Source of the DNA: Prevotella sp. UBA3837
GTDB lineage: Bacteria > Bacteroidota > Bacteroidia > Bacteroidales > Bacteroidaceae
Length of the DNA stretch: 6,875 nucleotides
Reading direction: 5' to 3'
Assembly (NCBI GenBank): GCA_002392835.1
Contig: DGHX01000160.1
Location: 9,402 to 16,276 of the forward strand
A program made the position numbers and the translations under genes. Position 1 is the first letter of the stretch, and each line of letters opens with the position of its first letter. Below the pieces are notes generated by a model. The model saw only the letters and a list, made by a program, of their open reading frames with translations, was not told where the DNA came from and did not search any database. Below are positions 1 to 4,450 of the stretch, one piece after another.

Positions 1-4
1 GGTC

Positions 5-19
5 GGGGGTGGGGTCAGT
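5..19 (+). repeat. G-rich end repeat, left copy
   Basis: GGGGGTGGGGTCAGT here is the exact reverse complement of positions 6860-6874 at the other end of the window. Seen directly: 15 of 15 bases match in inverted orientation and the match ends within a few bases of both window edges. The likely meaning is an interspersed repeat, perhaps the end of a transposon or MITE, at which an assembly stopped. No transposase is visible. Confidence 0.6.
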
Positions 20-66
20 GACTAAGTCCATTTGTACCAAGTTGTTTTTTAACGCTCACTTATAAC

Positions 67-98
67 AACCACAGATGACGCAGATGGCACAGATTTAC
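67..98 (+). repeat. 9-bp-period CAGAT repeat
   Basis: CAGAT occurs at 72-76, 81-85 and 90-94, exactly nine bases apart, in a block beginning AACCACAGAT. A diverged copy lies in reverse orientation at 1693-1724, between dprA and queH. The pattern resembles the ACCACAGATTACACAGATT-type intergenic repeats familiar from many bacterial genomes. It is non-coding, lies upstream of the thioesterase gene, and has no function that the sequence shows. Confidence 0.6.
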
Positions 99-107
99 AA
101 ACGATTA

Positions 108-127
108 AAATCGCTTCGTGGCGATTT
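108..127 (+). other. Small hairpin upstream of the thioesterase gene
   Basis: AAATCGC (108-114) and GCGATTT (121-127) form a perfect 7-bp stem around a 6-nt loop, 18 nt before the start codon at 146. No T-run follows, so it is not an intrinsic terminator for an upstream gene. It could be a 5'-leader structure or part of the adjacent repeat. No recognisable Bacteroidota promoter was found in 1-145. Confidence 0.35.
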
Positions 128-145
128 GAAAACGATAATAGATAA

Positions 146-559
146 ATGACCAAAGGCAAATACCACTTTGAGACCCGCATGGAGGTGCGCGACTATGAGT
201 GCGACATCGAGGGCATCGTCAACAACGCACAGTACATACACTACTGCGAGCACACCCGCCACCTGTTCCTGAAGCAGTGCGGGCTGAGCTTCGCCGACAT
301 GCACCGCAAGGGCGTCGACGCCGTGGTGGCCCGCATGCAGCTGCAGTACAAGGTGCCGCTCAGGCCCGACGACGAGTTCATCTCGCGCCTCAGACTGGAG
401 AAGGAGGGCATCAAGTACGTCTTCTACCAGGACATCTTCCGTGCCGCCGACGAGCAGCTCTGCTTCCGCGGCAAGATAGAGTTGGTGTGCCTGGTGGACG
501 GACGCTTGGCCAACAGCCCCGACTACGACGAGGCCTTCAGAAAGTACATACAGCCATGA
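146..559 (+). CDS. Acyl-CoA thioesterase, hotdog fold (4HBT, YbgC/FadM type)
   Basis: A 137-residue single-domain hotdog protein, the usual length for the 4HBT thioesterase family, which hydrolyses acyl-CoA or similar acyl thioesters in the cytoplasm. The diagnostic N-terminal block is clear: D20 followed by GIVNNAQY (23-30), then Y33, E35 and R38. This matches the D-x-x-G-h-V-N-N-A-x-Y pattern in which the Asp lies near the thioester and the Asn-rich turn starts the central helix. The NN form resembles FadM/YciA-like members more than YbgC with its Y-H-A-N. The start ATG at 146 follows an A/T-rich leader with no Shine-Dalgarno, as expected in Bacteroidota. The stop overlaps the dprA start by four bases (ATGA, 556-559), implying translational coupling. 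The substrate cannot be deduced; the pairing with dprA is probably an operon of convenience. Confidence 0.88.
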   Translation: MTKGKYHFETRMEVRDYECDIEGIVNNAQYIHYCEHTRHLFLKQCGLSFADMHRKGVDAVVARMQLQYKVPLRPDDEFISRLRLEKEGIKYVFYQDIFRAADEQLCFRGKIELVCLVDGRLANSPDYDEAFRKYIQP

Positions 560-1683
560 GCGAGCAAGAAATCTACTACACCATAGCCCTGACGCGCCTC
601 ACCGGCTTCAGCACCGCCACCGCCCTGCACCTGTACCGCGAGCTGGGCGGCGCACAGGCCGTTTACGAGCACCGGCGCGACATACGCCAGGTGATGCCCG
701 ATGCCAGCGACCGCCTCGCCGCCTCGCTGCAGCAGTGGGACGAGCCCCTGGTGCGGGCCGCGCAGGAGATGGAGTTCATGCAGAAGCACCATGTGCAGGC
801 CCTCTGCCTGGGCAGCGACGGCTATCCCCTGCGCCTGAGCGAATGCCCCGACGCGCCACTGGTGCTCTATTACTTAGGCAACGCCCAGCTGAACCGCCGC
901 CGCGTCATCAACATCGTGGGCACACGGCGATGCACCACCTACGGGCAGGACATCATCCGGCGCTTCGTCAGCGACCTGCGGCAGCAGTGCCCCGAGGTGC
1001 TCATCGTCAGCGGACTGGCCTACGGCATCGACATCTGTGCCCACCGCCACGCACTGGAGCAGGGACTCGACACCGTGGGCGTGCTGGCTCACGGGCTGGA
1101 CGAGCTCTACCCGCCCCGGCACCGCGACACCGCCCGCCAGATGATAGGCCAGGGCGGACTGCTGACGGAGTACATGACCGAGACGGCGGCGGACAAGATG
1201 AACTTCGTGCGCCGCAACCGCATCGTGGCCGGCATCAGCGACGCCACCATCCTCGTGGAGAGCGCCGCCAAGGGCGGAGGGCTCATCACCTGCCGCATAG
1301 CACTGGACTACGACCGGGCGGTCTTCGCCTTCCCCGGCGCCGTAGGGGCTCCCTACAGCGAGGGCTGCAACAACCTCATACGCGACAACGGCGCACAGCT
1401 CATCACCTCGGCACAGGACTTCATCAACGCCATGGGGTGGCAGGGCGACGCACAGCTGCAGAAGGCAAAGAACGACGGCATAGAGCGCGACCTCTTCCCC
1501 AACCTCAGCCCCGACGAGCGGCGCGTGGCCGAAGCCCTCAGCAGCAGCGGCGACCTGCAGCTGAACCAGCTGGCCGTGAAGACCAACATCACCGTCGGAC
1601 AGCTCACCGCCCTGCTCTTCCAACTGGAGATGAAGGGCGTGGTGCGCCCGCTGGCCGGAGGCACCTACCACCTGCTGAGCTGA
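556..1683 (+). CDS. dprA: DNA-processing protein DprA (Smf)
   Basis: A 375-residue DprA, full length for the family. DprA binds single-stranded DNA entering during natural transformation and loads RecA onto it. Three parts are visible: an N-terminal helical SAM-like region (about 1-90); a Rossmann-fold core with IVGTRR (120-125), SGLAYGID (152-159), the VLAHGLD segment (176-182), NFVRRNRIVAG (216-226), ESAAKGGGLIT (235-245), FPG (259-261) and GCNNLI (270-275); and a C-terminal winged-helix-like domain (about 315-375) ending in GGTYHLLS. The reading frame is open far upstream, but the start at 556 is chosen because the N-terminus MSEQEIYYTIALTRL is the family one and ATGA overlaps the thioesterase stop. 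DprA is near-universal in bacteria, so its presence alone does not prove competence. Nothing is missing or broken. Confidence 0.95.
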   Translation: MSEQEIYYTIALTRLTGFSTATALHLYRELGGAQAVYEHRRDIRQVMPDASDRLAASLQQWDEPLVRAAQEMEFMQKHHVQALCLGSDGYPLRLSECPDAPLVLYYLGNAQLNRRRVINIVGTRRCTTYGQDIIRRFVSDLRQQCPEVLIVSGLAYGIDICAHRHALEQGLDTVGVLAHGLDELYPPRHRDTARQMIGQGGLLTEYMTETAADKMNFVRRNRIVAGISDATILVESAAKGGGLITCRIALDYDRAVFAFPGAVGAPYSEGCNNLIRDNGAQLITSAQDFINAMGWQGDAQLQKAKNDGIERDLFPNLSPDERRVAEALSSSGDLQLNQLAVKTNITVGQLTALLFQLEMKGVVRPLAGGTYHLLS

Positions 1684-1692
1684 GAAGCAGCC

Positions 1693-1724
1693 AAAAGTCC
1701 GTGCAATCCGCGTAATCTGTGGTT
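1693..1724 (-). repeat. CAGAT-type intergenic repeat, second copy
   Basis: Read on the - strand this begins AACCACAGATTACGCGGATT and is a diverged copy of 67-98, with roughly 26 of 32 positions shared by eye. It occupies about half of the 70-nt gap between dprA and queH. No T-run marks it as a terminator. The two copies, in opposite orientation, bracket the thioesterase-dprA pair, which may be coincidence given how common this repeat type is. Confidence 0.55.
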
Positions 1725-1753
1725 TTTATAAAGTAAAGTTCAGTACAGTTATC

Positions 1754-2365
1754 ATGAAGCATAAGCAACCGGCCATCATGCTGCCCGAGGAGGGCTGCAC
1801 CAGCGTGCTGCTGCACGCCTGCTGCGCACCGTGCAGCAGCGCCATCGTGGAGTGGATGGTGCAGAACGGCGTGCGCCCCACCATCTTCTACTACAACCCC
1901 AACATCTGGCCCCGCGAGGAGTACGACATCCGCAAGAACGAGAGCCAGCGACATGCCGAGAGCCTGGGCCTGACATGGATTGACGGCGACTACGACCACG
2001 ATGCGTGGCGCTGCGGCGTGAGCGGCTTGGAGGGCGAGCCGGAGCGCGGACGCCGCTGCCAGCAGTGCTTCCGGCTGAGGCTGACGGCGGCGGCACAGCA
2101 GGCACGCCGGCTGGGACTGCGCTGGTTCACCACCACGCTGGCCTCGTCGCGCTGGAAGAGCATCGAGCAGATAACGCTGGCAGGGCAGCAGGCCGAGCAG
2201 GCCGTGCCTGAAACACGCTTCTGGGCACAGAACTGGCGAAAGGGCGGCCTCACCGACCGCCGGGCGCAGCTGCTGCGACAGTATGGCTTCTACAACCAGC
2301 GCTATTGCGGCTGCGAATTCAGCTTCAGGGCACAAAACCACCCTCTTTTGGGGCAGCAACCATAA
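1754..2365 (+). CDS. queH: Epoxyqueuosine reductase QueH
   Basis: A 203-residue QueH (formerly DUF208), the non-B12 enzyme that reduces epoxyqueuosine to queuosine at the wobble base of tRNAs with GUN anticodons; it replaces QueG. All family cysteine motifs are present: H21-A-C23-C24-A-P-C27, GEPERGRRC102QQC105F, and the C-terminal NQRYC185GC187EFS. Known QueH proteins use these cysteines for a [4Fe-4S] cluster and a neighbouring metal site. The TTLASSRWKS (127-136) and FWAQNWRKGGL (156-166) blocks are also typical. ATG 1754 is used as start; ATG 1778 (M9) is possible but leaves little N-terminal extension before the cysteine motif. The upstream 70-nt gap holds a repeat and no clear promoter, so the gene may be read through from dprA. 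It is followed by a separate promoter for gltX. Confidence 0.95.
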   Translation: MKHKQPAIMLPEEGCTSVLLHACCAPCSSAIVEWMVQNGVRPTIFYYNPNIWPREEYDIRKNESQRHAESLGLTWIDGDYDHDAWRCGVSGLEGEPERGRRCQQCFRLRLTAAAQQARRLGLRWFTTTLASSRWKSIEQITLAGQQAEQAVPETRFWAQNWRKGGLTDRRAQLLRQYGFYNQRYCGCEFSFRAQNHPLLGQQP

Positions 2366-2382
2366 AAAAACGGAAGAAAATG

Positions 2383-2412
2383 TTTGTACTTCAGCTTTTT
2401 TTCGTATCTTTG
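2383..2412 (+). promoter_or_regulatory. Bacteroidota sigma-ABfr-type promoter for gltX
   Basis: TTTG at 2383-2386 and TATCTTTG at 2405-2412 are separated by 18 nt. This fits the Bacteroidota housekeeping consensus (-33 TTTG, about 19 nt, -7 TAnnTTTG). Transcription would begin near 2417-2420, giving a leader of about 35 nt before the gltX ATG at 2452. The leader is A-rich and lacks a Shine-Dalgarno, as is usual in the phylum. This site makes gltX the head of its own transcription unit. Confidence 0.85.
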
Positions 2413-2451
2413 CACACATATTATTTATATTAAGCATAAACAAAGAGCAAA

Positions 2452-4017
2452 ATGGCTGAAAGAAAAGTAAGGGTGCGCTTCGCACCCAGCCCCACGGGGC
2501 CACTTCATATCGGCGGTGTGCGCACCGCCCTTTACAACTATCTCTTCGCCCGCCAGCACGGCGGCGACCTGGTGTTCCGCATTGAGGACACCGACAGCAC
2601 CCGCTTCGTGCCGGGCGCCGAGAACTACATCTTAGAGGCCTTCAAGTGGCTGGGCATCAAGTTCGACGAGGGCGTCAGCTTCGGCGGCGAATGCGGCCCC
2701 TACCGGCAGAGCGAGCGCCGCGACATATACAAGCACTACGTGCAGGAGCTGCTCAACGCCGGACGCGCCTACATAGCCTTCGACACTCCCGAGGAACTGG
2801 AGCGCGTGCGGCAGCACATACCCAACTTCCAGTACGACAGCCGCACCCGTCTGCACATGCGCAACTCGTTCACCATGAAGGCTTCTGAGGTGATGAGCTA
2901 CCTGGAGCAGGGACGCCAGTATGTGGTGCGCTTCCGCGTGGACTCCGGGCAGGACATCGTGGTGGACGACATGATTCGCGGCGAGGTGCACGTGAAGAGC
3001 GACATCCTCGACGATAAGGTGCTCTACAAGAGCGCCGACCAGCTGCCCACCTACCACCTGGCAAACATCGTCGACGACCACCTGATGAACATCACCCACG
3101 TCATACGCGGAGAGGAGTGGCTGCCATCGGCACCGCTCCACGTGCTGCTCTACCAGGCCTTCGGCTGGCAGGACACCATGCCACGCTTCGCACACCTGCC
3201 GCTGCTGCTGAAGCCCGACGGCAAGGGCAAGCTCAGCAAGCGCGACGGCGACCGCCTGGGATTCCCCGTATTCCCCCTCGACTGGCACGGCACCGACAGC
3301 AAGACCGGCGAGCCCGTTTTCTGCAGCGGCTATCGCGAGCAGGGCTATTTCCCCGAGGCCGTCATCAACTTCCTGGCACTCTTGGGCTGGAACCCCGGCG
3401 GAGAGCAGGAGCTGTTCACACTCGACGAGCTGGTGCCGCTGTTCGACATCACGAAGTGCTCGAAGGCAGGAGCCAAGTTCGCCTACGAGAAGGGCATCTG
3501 GTTCAACCACGAGTACATGCTGAAGAAGAGCCCTGAGGAGATTGCCGCCCTGTGGGAGCCGGAGTGCCGCGAGCACGGCGTGAAGGACTCGCTGGAGCGC
3601 ATCACGCAGGTGGTGGCCATGATGAAGGACCGCGTCAGCTTCGTCAAGGAGCTGTGGCCCCTGTGCTCCTTCTTCTTCCAGGCTCCCACGCAGTACGACG
3701 AGAAGACGGCGAAGAAGCGCTGGAAGGAGGACTCCGCCCAGCAGCTCACCGAGTTGTGCGCCGTGCTGCAGGACATTGACGACTTCTCGCTGCAGAACCA
3801 GGAGCAGGTGGTGCACGCCTGGATAGAGTCGAAGGGCTACAAGCTGGGCAACATCATGAACGCCTGGCGACTGGCACTCGTGGGCGAGGGCAAAGGCCCC
3901 GGCATGTTCGACATATCGGCCTTCCTCGGCAAGGAGGAGACCATCAGGCGGACAAAGCGGGCCATCGAGGTGCTAGCGGCCCCCCCTTCGGCCCCCGAGG
4001 GGGCTACAATAGACTAG
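2452..4017 (+). CDS. gltX: Glutamyl-tRNA synthetase with a repeat-encoded C-terminal tail
   Basis: A 521-residue class I glutamyl-tRNA synthetase, which charges tRNA(Glu) with glutamate in the cytoplasm. The HIGH motif is PSPTGPLHIGG (12-22), followed by RIEDTDSTR (43-51), the RGEEWLPS block (219-226) and the KMSKS-equivalent KLSKR (260-264); the anticodon-binding helical region fills the C-terminal third. The start at 2452 gives the canonical N-terminus and lies about 35 nt after the predicted transcription start. Unusual: the enzyme fold appears to end at about residue 508 (AIEVL), and the last 13 residues, AAPPSAPEGATID, are translated from palindromic element R1, with the TAG stop at the element's edge. 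The tail is low-complexity and probably unstructured, replacing whatever ended the ancestral gene. A DUF559 gene starts 6 nt after the stop, suggesting co-transcription. Confidence 0.97.
   Translation: MAERKVRVRFAPSPTGPLHIGGVRTALYNYLFARQHGGDLVFRIEDTDSTRFVPGAENYILEAFKWLGIKFDEGVSFGGECGPYRQSERRDIYKHYVQELLNAGRAYIAFDTPEELERVRQHIPNFQYDSRTRLHMRNSFTMKASEVMSYLEQGRQYVVRFRVDSGQDIVVDDMIRGEVHVKSDILDDKVLYKSADQLPTYHLANIVDDHLMNITHVIRGEEWLPSAPLHVLLYQAFGWQDTMPRFAHLPLLLKPDGKGKLSKRDGDRLGFPVFPLDWHGTDSKTGEPVFCSGYREQGYFPEAVINFLALLGWNPGGEQELFTLDELVPLFDITKCSKAGAKFAYEKGIWFNHEYMLKKSPEEIAALWEPECREHGVKDSLERITQVVAMMKDRVSFVKELWPLCSFFFQAPTQYDEKTAKKRWKEDSAQQLTELCAVLQDIDDFSLQNQEQVVHAWIESKGYKLGNIMNAWRLALVGEGKGPGMFDISAFLGKEETIRRTKRAIEVLAAPPSAPEGATID
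3977..4015 (-). repeat. Palindromic element R1 (end of gltX)
   Basis: First of four related ~40-bp elements, here in reverse orientation. Hairpin core 3991-4004 is GCCCCC-GA-GGGGGC; CAATAG (4007-4012, a variant of CTATAG) lies two bases beyond it, and a C7 run (3980-3986) lies on the other side. Read in the gltX frame it gives APPSAPEGATID then TAG. It forms the left bracket of the DUF559 gene. Confidence 0.85.
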
Positions 4018-4023
4018 CAGCTG

Positions 4024-4410
4024 ATGGCCTACGAGTATCAGACTGCCGATCCGGTGCTTTACCCACTTCTGCTTGAGTTTGCACAGCATAATAGGAATAA
4101 TCCCACTGAGGCAGAAAGCTTGTTATGGGAGTACCTTAGGGGTAGGGCACTGGGGGTGACGTTCAAGCGGCAGCATATCATAGGCGAATACATAGCAGAC
4201 TTTGTCTGTCTGCCACATAAGTTGATAGTTGAACTGGACGGTAGACACCACCAATTGCCTCAACAGCAGGCCAACGACGCACAACGCACAGAATGGCTGG
4301 AGAGCAAGGGTTACAGAGTGATAAGATTTACGAATGAAGAAGTGTTTGGCAACATCAATAAGGTCTTGGAAACCATAGAAGAGAACTTATATGTCTGGAC
4401 GAAGGTTTAA
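4024..4410 (+). CDS. DUF559 protein, PD-(D/E)XK / Vsr-like endonuclease fold
   Basis: A 128-residue DUF559 protein, the standard length. The family belongs to the Vsr/PD-(D/E)XK nuclease-like superfamily; its cellular role is largely unknown. Visible landmarks are the NNPTEAESLLWEYLR helix (25-39), FKRQHIIGEYIADF (47-60) and LIVELDG (67-73), followed by the helix and strand ending GYRVIRFTNEEV. D59, E70 and D72 are the plausible metal-binding acidic residues, with R49-Q50-H51 before them; all are intact, so the protein could be active. The start ATG 4024 lies 6 nt after gltX. Base composition is visibly more A/T-rich, with TTA, AAT, AGG and ATA codons rare in its neighbours, indicating recent acquisition. 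It is flanked on both sides by inverted palindromic elements. It may cut or mobilise DNA at such elements, but nothing proves this. Confidence 0.85.
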   Translation: MAYEYQTADPVLYPLLLEFAQHNRNNPTEAESLLWEYLRGRALGVTFKRQHIIGEYIADFVCLPHKLIVELDGRHHQLPQQQANDAQRTEWLESKGYRVIRFTNEEVFGNINKVLETIEENLYVWTKV

Positions 4411-4449
4411 AACTATAGTTGCCCCCTCGGGGGCAGAAGGGGGGGGCTT
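4411..4449 (+). repeat. Palindromic element R2 (against the waaA start codon)
   Basis: Forward copy: CTATAG (4413-4418), hairpin core GCCCCC-TC-GGGGGC (4421-4434), then G8 (4439-4446) and CTT. It begins right after the DUF559 stop and ends one base before the waaA ATG at 4451, so its hairpin and G-run fill the whole initiation region of waaA. It is the right bracket of the DUF559 gene. Confidence 0.85.
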
Positions 4450-4450
4450 A

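Larger units (their letters stand above)
3977..4449 (+). mobile_element. Putative repeat-DUF559-repeat unit between gltX and waaA
   Basis: Two inverted copies of the palindromic element (R1 reverse, R2 forward) flank a single small gene, with their CTATAG ends facing inward and almost nothing else between: 6 nt from the gltX stop to the gene, and R2 directly after its stop. The gene is less GC-rich than both neighbours. This has the shape of a mobile cassette with inverted terminal repeats inserted between gltX and waaA. No clear target-site duplication could be seen by eye and DUF559 is not a proven transposase, so mobility is an inference. Confidence 0.4.

Noticed and set aside
199..555. 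Upstream extension of the dprA frame
   Set aside because: The added ~119 residues are arginine/alanine-rich out-of-frame translation of the thioesterase gene. The family N-terminus begins at 556 and overlaps the upstream stop by ATGA.
2366..2401. Terminator between queH and gltX
   Set aside because: A7 after queH and T7 at the other end can pair, but only with a mismatched 4-bp GAAG/CTTC stem between; the same bases carry the promoter. Too weak to call.
2632..3816. A 394-codon open frame antisense to gltX
   Set aside because: It lies entirely inside a clear gltX, its protein is low-complexity (L, V, A, H-rich), and such frames are the usual by-product of GC-rich third codon positions. The same applies to long antisense frames over dprA (874-1671) and waaA (4760-5296).
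4411..4449. Palindromic elements as intrinsic terminators
   Set aside because: The stems are GC-rich but are followed by G-runs, not T-runs, and two copies lie inside waaA, where termination would be harmful.
4391..4450. Longer waaA start at ATG 4391
   Set aside because: The extra 20 codons are the end of DUF559 read out of frame plus repeat R2. MYNIIIYLYLAG at 4451 matches the expected WaaA N-terminus. Kept only as a possible alternative start in the findings.
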